Part shown: positions 43,240 to 55,409 of the stretch, one piece after another
Position numbering within the stretch: the first letter of the stretch is position 1
Layout: every line of letters begins with the position of its first letter
Notes under the pieces: model-generated
Told to the model about the DNA's origin: nothing
Seen by the model: only the letters and a program-made list of their open reading frames with translations
Databases searched by the model: none
Position numbers and translations under genes: made by a program
Assembly (NCBI GenBank): GCA_030490835.1
Contig: CM059971.1
Location: 71,008,224 to 71,072,223, forward strand
Direction: 5' to 3'
DNA length: 64,000 nucleotides
Origin: Annona cherimola
Taxonomy: Eukaryota; Streptophyta; Magnoliopsida; Magnoliales; Annonaceae

Positions 43240-44880
43240 TGGTCTTTTATAGAGGAGTGGTTTAATAAAAATGTCTCTAATTAATCTTCAATAAGAATAA
43301 ATTTCAAGCAATGCACATGATTTTGAATGAAATCTTACCTTACAATGTTGTGGTTCTATTCATTTTCATACTTGCCTCGATTTTTAAAATTTTTTTGTTA
43401 CCAGTCATTTGATGAAAGCAATCTTTGTCCATTTATTTCAATTTCCTGCAAAATAAAAAATTATGTCTTTGATACCCATCATATGGGTCCACTTTTGTTA
43501 GTGCCAACATATGAAGACATTTTGTGTTTCCAAACGAGTTTAATACCTTGAGTCCGCATTCTCTTCAATGGACAAATAAATGAAAAATGTCCATGAGAAC
43601 AACAAAAATGACAAAGGTCATTATAAGCAAAAATTTTCTTTTATAATTGTTTTTATGTTGGTTTTTTGCAAATTTCAAGAGCTCATTTTTATTTGTCAAT
43701 TTTTGAATGTTTTCATGAAGTTTCAAACATTTTAATTTTTTCCATTCAATTTTTTTCTTCAGTCTGACATACTTTTTGGATATTACATTGAATTTATGAA
43801 ATAGTTCTTTATATGCTTTTTGAAGCTTATTTGTATCAATTACACTTATCTCTAATTCACAATCATCATCAAACTGATCTACCATAAAACCAATATTCAT
43901 ATGCTTTGTGATGTAAACTATTTCATCATTGGATTTAGAACTGATAGAAGGAGGGGTATCACTATCACTCCAAGATTCATAACTTCCAATTTGCTGGAAT
44001 TTAAAGTTTAAATTCTTGATTGTGAAGAAGGAAATGAATTCTTGAGATGGCCATATCCTCAGCTATTGAAACATCTCATCTTCATTAGATTGTTATCTTT
44101 CTTCTTGAATTCATACCTTTACATGGTCTTATTGATAACATTCTTTTGAATTCGCCTTGCTGTTGCATTTTTCTCCCGTTTGACCTATTTTTGGTGATGA
44201 ACTTCCTAAACATCTCAATGAGCATTTCAACTTCATCATCATCATCATAACTTACATCATTAGAACAAATATCAACTTCAGCTTTTAAACCAAATGATTT
44301 TTTACTTTTCACATTTTTTTGATCACTTTTTTAAGGACAATTTTTAAGTCATTAAGGAGTCAATCAATTGATCAACGATCATAGTGGTGAGATCTTTAGC
44401 CTCCTTAATCGTAGTCACTTTTGTAGTCCATATTGTAGGTAAAGAACGAAGTAACTTCTTGACTTGTTCAGTTGTAGCAATTGACTTTGCATAACCTTTA
44501 AGATTATTCACAATATCAGTAAACTTCCAAAACATCTCAAAAATGAATTCAGCGGATTTTATTGCAAATAACTCATAGTTATGCAAGAGCATATTGATCT
44601 TAGACTCTTTTACTTGTGATATTCCTTCATGGGAACTACAATAGTGTCCCATACTTCTTTTGCGGAAGCACAAGAAGAAATTATTCTATTGAATTCAAAT
44701 GGAGAAAGAGAGTAGTACAAGACATTTAGAGCTTTAGCATTTAATTGAATGTATTCAATTTGCTATCGATTTAGAACAATAGAAATATCATCTCCAGTTA
44801 AGTCCAAACTAGATTTAACAACTCTCCATAGCCTAATATCATGTTTCGTAACAAACATCTTCATTCTAAGTTTTCAATAC
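43240..44880 (-). pseudogene. Copia gag region, broken
   Basis: On the minus strand: a UBN2-type gag domain (about 44870-44344) with HEGISQVKESKINMLLHNYEL, EMFWKFTDIVNNLK, LLRSLPTIWTTKVT and ATTMIVDQLI-like end; then KSKKSFGLKAE and an acidic patch with a degenerate first knuckle (CFNS, then a stop, then GYGH, near 44060-44090); a coiled coil (43900-43640); a second knuckle CHFCCSHGHFSFIC (CX2CX4HX4C) at 43572-43613; and then a WVxKT/VGTNKSGP repeat region. This is the gag of a Copia lineage with an extended coiled coil. Protease, integrase and RT are missing. Stops and frameshifts are frequent. Confidence 0.82.
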
Positions 44881-44993
44881 ACAAAATTCAAACCATTAAA
44901 ATATGGGAGACATATGATACAATGACCTTCAAACTAACCAAAGTGAGTTCTTTTATTAACCATGTGATATCTTTATTAAATTCAAAGAACTCC

Positions 44994-45005
44994 GCTCTGA
45001 TACCA
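44994..45005 (-). other. Copia primer-binding site, initiator tRNA-Met
   Basis: Minus-strand TGGTATCAGAGC, two bases after the LTR end, is the standard Copia primer site complementary to initiator tRNA-Met. It fixes the element's orientation as minus. Confidence 0.9.
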
Positions 45006-45007
45006 CT

Positions 45008-46118
45008 TGTTAATCCTATGTGATGGCTAATCAAATAACTTCGATAAAATAATATGAATCAAGTAAAAATACAAACCATGATAATAAAATCAAACTATAA
45101 GATAAGAACATGTATAGTGGTTCGGATCTTTCTATCCTACTCCACTCTCTAAGCACGATGACTTGGGTTCTACTAATCGACTTTAACACACAAGTTACAG
45201 TGATACAGTTTATTCAACTGTCTTCTAGATTAGTGCTAAGCTCCAGGTAGGCTCGTGAAGTAATCAACACTTTGATTCACTTCCTCTTGATTTGATCACC
45301 ATCAACACTAAGGTAATACAAAGAATAAAACTTTAAATAAAAATAAAATTGGTTTAGCACATCTGCAAGAGCAGCATATTCAACATTTGATTGGTAACTT
45401 AAAGTTTTGAATCAACACAACAACTTCACTTGAACGATGACAACTTTTCTTCAAGAGTGTTATTCACAAAGGAGCAAATTTGAATTCTTCACTTTTGTGT
45501 GATTGGTGAGGTTTTCTTCGATGTTTTCTAGCTCCCCCATGTCCTCATTTTAAAGTCATTTGAACCTTAAACATGGCCTAGAAGATAACCTAAAAGGTCT
45601 GCATGAAAATTCAAACTTCTCAAAATCTAAAATTTTGGCACTCTGAAAAGGTTAACCTTTAATCTTTAACCTTTTCAGACTAAAAGGTCGACCTTCTGCT
45701 GCTCATATTGAGACAGTGTGTTTTCAACACGAAAAGGTCAACCTTTTCCCTTATTTTGCAAAATTCGAATTTTGGGGAAAAAATGTTACTTCAAAGATGT
45801 TAATCCACTTAAAATAAGTATAAACAAATGAACCAAACTTATTTTAAGATTAACTACAAGTCCAAAAGTATATTTCATAATTATTCTAAGTGAAGTGTAT
45901 CAAATAAGCATATTCAAAAATAATTTCATGCATCTTTACTAGCATATTCCATTTTCAAATTTTAAGTTTAATCTTATCACAATTAGTATGATAAACTCGA
46001 AATAATAATTCCACAAACACACCACACTTTTCAAAATCCTATTCAAAAGCACTAAACATGAATTTACAAAATCAAATTAAAGAGCACAAAATGACATATT
46101 TTGTTATCATCAAAATCA
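45008..46118 (-). repeat. Copia 5' LTR
   Basis: On the minus strand it begins TGATTTTGATGATAACAAAA, a start common in plant Copia LTRs, and ends GGATTAACA next to the primer site. The plus-strand start 45008-45400 is paralleled at 35714-36101. No clear target duplication: the DNA outside the two LTRs does not match, so at least one outer end has been altered. Confidence 0.78.
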
Positions 46119-46127
46119 ATCAAAAAT

Positions 46128-46972
46128 GGATCTTCACAGAAGTTCACAAGAGGGAAAAGAGGAAAGGAATAAGAAGGTAGTAGTCATCTCATCAACACAA
46201 AATTGAAAAGTAAGAACGGGATACTCAAGAAAAGATAAATGGTAAAGAGTTGAGCAATATGGGGAAGACAGGGGTGCATGTTTTGTTGAGAACAAAAATG
46301 TTTAAAATAAATGATTTACTGGGTGAAGGAAGAAAGTCAGTGGAGAAAGAATGCACAAAGAAGAATGTGTGGGATCCCTTGGCAGGGAGGAAAAAGCCGC
46401 AAGAGTTCTCTTGAAATGAGAACATAATAGACTAGCTCAATCAATTTACAAACCTAGAGAGACCAAAAAAGCAAGTGGCATGGGTGTGAGAGATCCTTCT
46501 AGGGGAGTCACATGTCACAAAACAGAATGTTGGGCTAGAAGAAGGAAAAATAGATCTTTATAGAAGTTTACAAGAGAGAAAAGAGGAAGGGAATAAGAAG
46601 GTAGTAGTCATCTCATCAACACGAATTGAAAAGTAAGAACGGGATACTCGAGAAAAGATAAATGGCAAGGAGTTGAGTAATATGGGGAAGATAGGGGTGC
46701 ATGTTTTGTTGAGAGCAAAAATGTTTAAAACAAACGATTTACTGGGTGAAAGAAGAAAGTCAGTGGAGAAAGAATGCTCAAATAAGAATGTGTGGGATCC
46801 CTTGGCAGGGAGGAAAAAGTAGTAAGAGTCCTCTTGGAATGGAAACATAATAGACTAGCTCAATCACTTTACAAACCTAGAGAGACACCAAAATAGCAAG
46901 TGACATGGGTGTGAGAGATCCTTCTAGGGGGGTCACATGTCACAAAACAGAATGTTGGGCTACAAGAAGGAA
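46128..46972 (+). repeat. 423-bp tandem duplication in LINE ORF1
   Basis: GATCTTCACAGAAGTTCACAAGAG at 46129 recurs as GATCTTTATAGAAGTTTACAAGAG at 46552, and the whole of 46128-46550 is repeated in 46551-46972 with scattered changes. Both contain TGTGTGGGATCCCTTGGCAGG and read as LINE ORF1 C-terminal sequence in broken frames. Confidence 0.88.
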
Positions 46973-47680
46973 AAAAAGGAAAGTTACAGAGGAAAACATG
47001 GAGGGGGAGATGACAGCTCATAGCAAGGGGAAAATATAGAAACCAGAAGAGGTAAATCCAACCAGTGGGAATGGATTGATAAAGGTTGAGAATCTCATTC
47101 AGCCCCACCGGAAGTGAGCATTTTAGGATGGAATTGTAGTGGGCTTGAGAACCCATGTGCAATTTGTAATCTCCCTGACATTGTCAAGTGTAAATATCCC
47201 AACTTCGTGTTCCTCTGTGAGACAAAGAGGACATGTATAGAGATGGATTTTTTAAGGAGGAGATTGGGGTTAAAAAATTGCGTAGCAGTTCTATGTGAAG
47301 GTAGGAAAGGAGGGCTTGCTTTAGTGTGGGAGAGGAGTGGGCTATCGGTGTGATCAGTTTCTTAACCAATCACATAGAAGTAGAGGTGACCTCTTAACCA
47401 AGGGATAAACAATGGAGTTTCACAAGCTTTTATGGTCATCTAGAACTAGTAAGAAGAGAAGAATCATGAGTCATTACAAGGTAATGGGGCCTTTTTAAGT
47501 AATAAGCTAGAAAACCAAACCAGAAAGGCGAATGGATAGGTTCAGAGTATAACTTGTTGTACCTAGGCTACTTGCCATGACTTTAAGAAATAACAAAAGA
47601 GGAAGAAATCATGTGGAAGCCATGGTTGATAGAGGTATGACAAACTCAGAAGGCCCGCTATTTTCCCTTTTGCAAAGATC
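46973..47680 (+). pseudogene. LINE ORF2 start, endonuclease domain, truncated
   Basis: From about 47110 the plus strand reads ILGWNCSGLENP, then NFVFLCETKR, MDFLRRRLGL and GRKGGLALVWE, the N-terminal apurinic-endonuclease domain of plant L1 ORF2 (WNCRGLGNP, FLMETK, GGLALLW), where WN and the ET motif belong to the catalytic set. The TGA after 47350 is followed by decayed continuation (HIEVEVTS, SFYGHLE) to about 47680. No reverse transcriptase follows, so the element is truncated. Confidence 0.82.
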
Positions 47681-47689
47681 CTTCACCTT

Positions 47690-47990
47690 TTTCAAAAAGC
47701 TCATTTAAAAATTTTTTAAAATTTTTTTTCTTGATATGCTTGTTTATCTAAGTGTATTTAATAGATAAACTAAGTTTTATCATTTTTGGATACGTGTATA
47801 TATATTTTTGAAATTTTTAAACATCTATGTGTATATATGTATTTAAAATACCCATATTTTTAAAAATATTTAATATATATATATATATATAAACATATAC
47901 AAAAATGATAAAAGTTGGTTTATATGTTAAATATACTTAGATACATAAGTATATGAAGAAAAACAAAAATAAAACGTTATAAATGGGTTT
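47690..47990. repeat. Foldback repeat, ~300 bp
   Basis: CTAAGTGTATTTAATAGATAAACTAAGTTTTATCATTTTTG at 47750 is answered by CAAAAATGATAAAAGTTGGTTTATATGTTAAATATACTTAG at 47900. A TATATATA run marks the centre. Same general type as 8700-9062. Confidence 0.72.
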
Positions 47991-48430
47991 GTTGAGTTGA
48001 GTTAAACAAAACATTTGCTTAGCCCGTACTAATAGGATTACTTTTTTTTTTTAAATATTATATTTAAGTATCAAACAAACGATTTGGAACTGTAATGGGT
48101 ATGATAGATACAGTAGCAAATTGAGCTGACCCCAATTCACCCCCGATTCTATCTAGCTAGCAGAAGATTCGACGATCAAATTTGCACTATCACCGTTACC
48201 CCTTCCACTCAGCCACTAAAATCGCAGAAGCTCATTCGTGGGCGATAGAAAAGAAATCGCCCCTGCTGAATTGATTATGACAGATGAAAAGTAGAAACTC
48301 CTGCACCTATGGATGACCGTTTTCATACTTTTGGAAGTGCATTTAGGCCATATGGAATGAGACCCATGAGGCTATTGTTGAAGAGGTGAAAGATTTGTAA
48401 ATGTGTCTGGTTTCCAATCTCAACAGTGAG
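47991..48430. other. Unassigned mixed-composition DNA
   Basis: Less AT-rich than its surroundings. A 26-codon ORF from ATG at 48310 (MDDRFHTFGSAFRPYGMRPM...) stands out but I do not recognise it. Confidence 0.3.
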
Positions 48431-49000
48431 TGTCAAGGGAAGTCCGATTTTGGCCGGCATCGACCCGAGGATGCAGTTTTGGAAAAATAGAGACGATTTT
48501 GGCCATGGACTTTATGGTAAATTTACTTTGTCGAGTATGGATGGTAATATCTGCAAACATAGCAAGTATTTAAGGGATTTGAAAATATGATGTGTGTATT
48601 TGGGATATACGTCAGTGAGTATATTTGAAATTACTCTATTTTTAAAAACTTACTTTTCAATGAAAGTATGTTTTAAATAAACAGATACTGATAAATATTA
48701 TTAATAAATTGATTTAGGTGATAGTATTCTTAAAATATAAAGCTGATAGGTACATTGGATACTCTAGTCTATGCAACTAATTGTAGAGGATAATAACTCA
48801 TAAATAAATATAATGATAGAAGCTTACGAAAATAATTTATTAAATGCTCCGGCTAAATTTAATTATAATTATTCCAATTACTCTTCTATAATTTAAAATC
48901 TATCCATTTTATTTTAAAAATATTTGGTAGTTAAATTTATTTAAATTTTTAGTTTTCCAAAATAAGAATATTTTAAAAATATTTGTACTATCACAAAAAA
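48431..49000. repeat. Left direct repeat flanking an inverted-repeat element
   Basis: GTTTTAAATAAACAGATACTGATAAATATTATTAAT, then ACTCTAGTCTATGCAACTAATTGTA and AGGATAATAACTCATAAATAAATATAATGAT recur in the same order at 50930-51400. The start (48431-48511) also resembles 49163-49240. Confidence 0.8.
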
Positions 49001-49162
49001 TAAGAATATTTGAGAATTATCAGCTTAGGTAAGCCTAAAAGAATATTTTTTTTATTTTTTTTTAGTTTTTCATGATCATGTTAATTTAAGTATATTTAAT
49101 TTATAAAATCAAAATTTACCATTTTGAAATATTTTTAAATAGCGGCATTACTCGTAATTAAC

Positions 49163-50880
49163 ACAGTCCAATTTCGACCGGCACCGACCCGATGATACGG
49201 TTTTGCAAACGAAGACAATTCGGCCATGGACATTTTGAGATGTGATCTGTTGTGCTAGACCAAGTAGCATCTATTTGCGTCTGATCGCTGTGTGCTGTCG
49301 GATCCGACGGGCGTGCTAATAGTCGTGTGATGGAAATTTTCCAGCACCTCCCCGCCAACATAGAGCGACAAGCTGACAACGCATGGGGGGTGGGAATTTT
49401 TCAAAAAACCCCACCATTTCGCCCGGGATCTCGATCTCTCGCCCTCTTCCATTCCGCCATTGCTCCCAATCTCGCTTTAATCCATTCCGCCATTTCGCCC
49501 GAGCTCTTGATCTCTCTTGCCATCTCTGATTTCGCCCCAATCTCTCCCATCGTTGCAAGGTGCAAAATCTATTTTTTGCCACCATTATGAACATCTCTCC
49601 TCTCTCGTCTTTCTTTTCCAACAGTAATCTCTCCTCTCCCGTCTCCCTTCTCTGGCAGTAGGCGACATTCATTCCGGCGTGCAGTAATCTTTCCTGAGCA
49701 TGAGCGTACCAACCACTCTTCCGCGTCACTCCCAAGTCCCAACTAATGGAAGAAGCTGAAGAGAAAAAGGTTGGCTTCCAATTCTCTTCCTTGTGAAATC
49801 CTAGATAAGATCAGAGCTCTTCTGCTGTCACCCACTTCACCGCGATCAAACCGTCATCTTAGCTTCTATGCAATTATCGTGCCACCAATGAAGATTGCAT
49901 CTTCTTCCTTCGTTCCCATCAGCAAGGGACCGAATCCTTGTCAACAAGTTCAACGTCCCTTACCCCAAGTAATCCAAAAAACAAAAAAAGGTGAAAGAAT
50001 AATGAATGATGAGATTTTAAATCAAAATTTCTCTGTTGAATTTTTTGCAGGCCTGGATGATTTATTCGCCTTCGTACAACATCACATTTCTTAGAATAGA
50101 GAAGCTGTAAGAACTAGATTTATCTAACTTTTATAGGCTATTAATTCATTTCCAGTGTTGATACTCTGGTAGAGCGTCATAGTTTAGATGTATGCATCGG
50201 CAGTTTTTCCACACTCACTATGTACATGGCTGGGGATGAACTACTGGATGATGGGCATGGGTTTGCTAGTAACTAAATTAAATTCATAAGCATTCGTTAG
50301 CTGAACATGAAAGCTGCATTGTTGATTTTGGATGGTTGAATAGTATTAAAGTTTGTCTACCTGCCTCTAGTAAGTCCATGAATCAGCTGGATTGGGAACA
50401 ACTGATGGATGAGTTTTAATTGTGGTTACCTTGATTCATTTCTTCTGCTACTGCAGCTCCTTCATTTTTGCATTTGTAATCATGCAGGCATCTGATTCAT
50501 CAAAATGGGGTCGAGTATGTGAGTTTCTGATAAAGGATGGCGTTTTGGTCAAAGAAAGATGGGAGAGATTGGGGCAGAATGGGAGAGGGGGAGAGAGATC
50601 GGGAGCTCAGATGGAATGGCAGAATGAGAGAGGACGAGAAGATTGGGAGCTCGGACGGAATGGAGAAGGCAAGAGAGATCGTAAGCGAGAACGGAGCAGT
50701 GGAATCAGGTTTTTAGAAAATTTTCCCCCAATGCGCTATCACTGACTGTTGTAGGGAGGGGCTGGAAAATTTCCATGACATGGCTATTAGCGCGCCTGCC
50801 CAACCCAATCCGATGGCTCACAGCGGCCGGACGCACATGGACGCTACTTAGCCCGGCCGCAACAAATCACGTCTCTTGGT
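49163..50880. mobile_element. Mutator-like element with long inverted arms, possible Pack-MULE
   Basis: Left arm strings GCGTGCTAATAG-CGTGTGATGGAAATTTTCCAGC and GCATGGGGGGTGGGAATTTTTC (49300-49400) are matched in reverse by 50690-50860. The inner arms are also inverted: GAGATCTCGATC/CATTCCGCC at 49430-49510 against GGCAGAATGAGAG/GATCGGGAGCTC at 50590-50700. Arms of this length fit Mutator-like elements. The middle (49740-50500) is less repetitive and has acceptor-like TTTTTTGCAG and CATGCAG sites, which might mark captured exons. No transposase is recognised and exact ends are uncertain. Confidence 0.55.
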
Positions 50881-50929
50881 AAAATTACTTCGTGGGGCAT
50901 GTGACGAAATGGGCATGAATGGTAATATG

Positions 50930-51400
50930 TTGCAAATGTGGTGGGTATTTAGGGGATTTTCTAAATATGATGGGCGTGTTTGGGATCTACGGTCAGTGAG
51001 TATATTTTGGAATTATTCTATTTTTAAAATACGTACGTTCCAATGAAAGTAAGTTTTAAATAAACAGATACTGATAAATATTATTAATATTGATAAATAT
51101 TATTAATGAATTGATTTAGGTGATGGTATTCTTAAAATATAAAGCTAATAGGTGCATTGTATACTCTAGTCTATGCAACTAATTGTATAGGATAATAACT
51201 CATAAATAAATATAATGATTGAAGCTTACGTAAATTATTTATTAAATGCTCCAGCTAAATTGAATTATAATTATTCCAATTATTCTTCTCTAATTTAAAA
51301 TCTATCCACTTTCATTTTAAAAATATTTTGTGTTTAAATTTATTTAAATTTTTATTTTTTAAAATATTGTAATTGTATCATCCCAAAATATAAGAATATT
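50930..51400. repeat. Right direct repeat flanking the inverted-repeat element
   Basis: Copy of about 48590-49000 with about 10 per cent visible differences and an extra TTGATAAATATTATTAAT duplication near 51085. Confidence 0.8.
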
Positions 51401-51627
51401 TAGCCTTTTGCACGTTGTTTCGATATTACAGCTACACTAAATAGAACTTAATAATTTAAGTTATTTCATTTTAATGCTATCAAACAACCTCCATTTATTT
51501 CAGCTTTTCAGCTGTTCAGAGCTTAGAGCTTAGATCGATGAAAATTGGGGATGAAAGTGTATTAGAAATGAGAAAAGAAGTATTAAGATTGAGAAAAAAT
51601 TGTATTGGAAATGAAAAATAGGCTGTT

Positions 51628-51887
51628 TTTTTTATTGGAGTATATTTACTACATATCTCAATCCATATCACATTCAAAACTCTAAGACAATTTTTAATAA
51701 TGGTTCCAAAAAGAGACAACAAGCTCCCAAATATCAAAGAAGGAGACCACCAACTCCCAACCAAATAAAGAGGCCACATGCCCCCACCGAAAATCTATAG
51801 TTCGAAATCCCGAACCGGGGATTCGGGACACGCACTAGCACGAACGAATGCTTCGTTCTGCGCCGGTTGACCAAACGAGGGGCGCTC
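51628..51887 (-). mobile_element. SINE copy 1, tRNA-derived
   Basis: A 260-bp minus-strand insert with a perfect 14-bp duplication AAAAATAGGCTGTT (51614-51627, 51888-51901). The head reads GAGCGCCCCTCGTTTGGTCAACC and is followed by a self-complementary AACGAA-GCA-TTCGTT hairpin, a GTCCCGAATCCCC / GGTTCGGGATTTCGAA region resembling a Pol III B box, a body with GGGAGTTGGTGGTCTCC, and an A-rich tail. It is the same family as 57914-58186 but lacks the first 12 or so bases. Confidence 0.88.
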
Positions 51888-51901
51888 AAAAATAGGCTGT
51901 T

Positions 51902-52737
51902 ATTTTTTAGGAATAGAAAAAATATTTTTATAAAATAAAAGATTCATTCAGTATCCTCCCATCCTAGCTATGAACAACATTAAAAATTGAGCTATCTATT
52001 AGTTTCAATTATTTACGAGTATTCATTAGCCACGAACTTCCAGCTGAATCAAACACTCCCATGTATTATTTTTCCGCTCTTGGGCTAAAGTCCATAAACC
52101 ATTAATCCATTTTTGTCCGATAATCTATATTTGCCCTTGTAATTGATTTCAGGCCCATAAATCCATTAATCCATGTTTCTCCCAAAGCCGTGGTTCGTGT
52201 ACGATCCAAGACGGTTATCCACACCACTGGCTCGAGCTTAAAAGACAAATCACAGCAATGAAGAGGATCCAATGTCCTGTCGTGTTGTTGTTGTTTAAAT
52301 TACATTGGAGAACACGACGGAGACCACACTTACGCACCCGCGAATCATGCCATTGAGCTTTACCCTAGTTGTATCTGATACGGTGTATTAAGACATAAGA
52401 TTAGAACTCTCTTAAGGTATAATCGATTTATGCCACTTTTTCCAGCTTCATCAGATTGATAGAAGAAATAATCGTATTTAAAACTTTGTTAGAAGATAAC
52501 AAAATTTTACCAAGCATGGGGTCATTTCATATCTGCCAAGCTGACTAGTGTAGCGTGCTTATACATATGTAATACATGGCCATTTGATGTGGGCATCAAG
52601 TGCGATTTTGTGCAGTCCAAGTCTCCCTGCACAAAATGGCAAACTTATTTATATCATGGTTGCTACATGAGAAATATATGGCTGCGATCTGGAACAAGCG
52701 GAGAAAATACAGCTTCCAAAAACGTTTAGAGACAGGA
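51902..52737. other. 3' flank of SDR-B, no gene seen
   Basis: AT-rich intergenic DNA. A minus-strand AATAAG near 52650 could serve as poly(A) signal for SDR-B about 90 bp after its stop. Confidence 0.4.
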
Positions 52738-55361
52738 TCAGAGGGAGGAGAAAATTGGCACACCAGGAAGAGTGGCGCCCGCATCTGCGATGAAAAGATT
52801 TCCAGAGACATACTCGGAGGAGTCATGGATCAGATACCGAACAAGTGATGTAAGGGCAGGATCAGCTGTACCATATGTTCTCAAAGGGGTAGTTTTGTGG
52901 GCAACCTTGCTCAGCCATGGTTTTTGCATAAGGCCCTTGGTTATCTCAGATTTGAATATTCCAGGTGATATCGAGTTAACTCTGATGTTGTGCACTCCAA
53001 GTTCCACAGCCAGTACCTGTTATTCCACAGTAAAAAACATCATAAGAGGAACCTCGACCATCAATTTAGTCAGTGAATCACAAACTGAAAATACACAAGC
53101 ACAATAAGGTCCAATGCCTTAGGATGTTCGAGTGAAGGAATCCTAAGACAATCATGGGAGCGATCTCATTCAAGTTATGCTCCATTTTCTCTTGGATGAT
53201 TCTTAATACCAGAAATCAACTAGCCAATGAAAGCAGTTAATTGGTTGAGCAACACAGGCATACCTTCGTCATGGCATTTACACCTGTCTTTGACACTGCA
53301 TAAGCAAGCGCTCCAGGCGTTTGTCCTCGATCAAGGCCCGTGATAGACGAAATGTTGATGATCGATCCCTTTTGTTTGGCATCACGCATAAGCTCACAAA
53401 CATACTTCGCTACTAGCCAGGATCCTGTTAAATTCGTCTTCATCGTTGTAATCCACTCTTCCTCAGACAGACTAAGTGGGGAATGAATGGTGCCTACATA
53501 TCAACATTCATCATGGTTAACTTTTGACATTGGAGATCAGCATTGGAGTCAGATGCATATCAAACACGTAATCATGATGTTGTGGATGATAACAATGATG
53601 ATGACTGAGCATCAAAGTCCATCAGCAATTTTCAGAGAAGAAACAGATAATTAGCCCAATATCAGAATAGTATTTTTAACAAAGTCATGCATTTTTCCAA
53701 TCTAAATTCACCAAACTGGCATTTTTGTGTCTTAAGAAATAGAGTATAGGGTTAGCCTAATGCAATTTTGTTGCACACATTTATCTAATGCACCACTTTC
53801 TAGGATTATGTTAAATCTTACATAAATTAGGTTAACCGTTAATGAAAACTAATGAGTGGACCTGCATGAGCTTTGTATAGGATTGACTCATCCTTATATC
53901 AATAACTCATCCAAGACGCCAGCTTAATTTGGAGTCATTTAGTAATAAAAAAATGAGTAAAGAAATGAGCTATTCTTTTATCTTTTCTTTAATCAAATTA
54001 CTTGATATCACAAATTTCTCGTGTTAAAACAAGTTGACTGAGCCAACTACAAGAATGCTATTTTAACGATCATCATCATTTTATGAAAATTTGCTGTAAA
54101 CAAAACAAGCATCATATTCTCATCCCTCACAATCTAACCCAGATTCACGAACACAAGGAACCAAGAACTCATCAGCAAGTTTGAAAACCAAAAATGTGAT
54201 TGCCATTGGCTGATACAGAACCAAAAAATCATGGTTGTCATTATCATCTTTATCATCATCATATTCTTATCCCTCACAATCTAACCCAAGTTCCTGAACA
54301 TAAGGAAACAAGAATTCATCAGCAAGTTTGAAAAACCAAAAATGTTTTTTCCCATTGGCTGATCCATAAAAACAAATCATTGTTGTCATAATCGCCTTTA
54401 TTCATCATCGCAACTACCTTTCAACTTACAAAAAGAAACAACCACATAGCTTCAAAATGTTCATATTCTGACATGTTCAGTGGAAGAATAGAACCAAAAC
54501 GAAATATTGAGTTGGAGTAATGCGATGAATGGATAAGAAAGATAAAAATTTGAAACGGATTCAATCAAAGAAACTTATTTATGCTGCTGGTAGGTGGAGA
54601 GAAGAGTATTCATCAGAAAGCAAGACCAAACAGTCATGACAGGAAGGACAAAATGGATGTAGCTGTAGACAGAAGTAAATGACTTACGCGAACCAATGTT
54701 TTCAAGTCAATCACGAGAGGCAAAGGTCAATAGCAAGAGTCAGTCGCAATAGGCACAAGCCAAATAGCAGGACTGAGGTAGCTGATCCGGAAGTAGTTAG
54801 CACAGGTTCAGCTTGCTTTCTACTTCTCTACAGAGCCCATTTTTATGTTATTAAATTATCAGACGATCAGCAAATTTAGGATCACTAATGACAGGAAGCA
54901 GGGAAAAGGAATTCGTCCCCAAATAGCAGTCAGATTCAGAGAAAATCAAAATCACCAGAAAACTTGTTCAGAATCGAATTCAAATCACCTCTGACTCCAG
55001 CATTATTAACCAAAGCATCGATGCGGCCGAAGGCATCCCACGCCTTCCTCACAGACTCGGCGACGAGAGCTGCAGGGGCGGTGACATCGAGTTCCACAGG
55101 GATGCATTTCGCCTCGGAAATCGCTGCGTCAGCGGAGGCGAGTGAGGAGCTCAAGCGCTGGATTTCGCTGCAGAGAGACTCCAAGCGGTCGGTTCTTCGA
55201 GCAGCGGCGACGATGCAGCATCCGGCCTCTGCGAGATCTAGGCAGAATTCGCGACCGAGGCCGGAGGAGGCGCCGGTCACCAACACGACCTTGCCGTGGA
55301 GCCGGTGCCATGGCTCGGCAGAGGCAGAGCCTAGTTTTGCTTCTCCGTCCGTCGTTACCAT
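52738..55361 (-). CDS. SDR-B: intact short-chain dehydrogenase/reductase, three exons
   Basis: Exons on the minus strand are 55361-54989, 53493-53264 and 53016-52738, joined at GT/AG sites in phases 1 and 0, giving 882 nt or 293 residues. The protein has the Rossmann loop TGASSGLG (about residues 30-37), NNAG after strand 4, catalytic Asn in KTNLTG, Ser in NISSITG, the YAVSK (YxxxK) pair, and [10 protein letters not shown], ending [13 protein letters not shown]. This matches plant SDRs annotated as 3-oxoacyl-ACP-reductase-like NAD(P)-binding proteins of about 280-290 residues. No transit peptide is obvious, so it is probably cytosolic; the substrate is not predictable. It is the only complete member of the local array (SDR-A left, SDR-C right). 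The ATG is preceded by a TATA box about 50 bp upstream. Confidence 0.93.
53017..53263 (-). other. SDR-B intron 2
   Basis: 247 bp, donor GTATGC after ACG-AAG and acceptor AACAG before GTA-CTG. Phase 0. Confidence 0.88.
53494..54988 (-). other. SDR-B intron 1 with internal tandem duplication
   Basis: 1495 bp, donor GTGATT and acceptor TATGTAG, phase 1. It contains a direct duplication with a 147-bp period (54110-54403): CATCATATTCTCATCCCTCACAATCTAACCC at 54110 and again, slightly changed, at 54257. The part nearest exon 1 (54895-54960) is partly conserved in SDR-C. Confidence 0.85.
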
Positions 55362-55409
55362 TTCCTACTTCTTCCTTGCGTTTCTTCCTCGGCAGCGAAG
55401 GCAGAGGCA

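Noticed and set aside
46225..46848. Phe/Ser-rich minus-strand ORFs, duplicated
   Set aside because: Antisense of LINE ORF1 in the tandem duplication.
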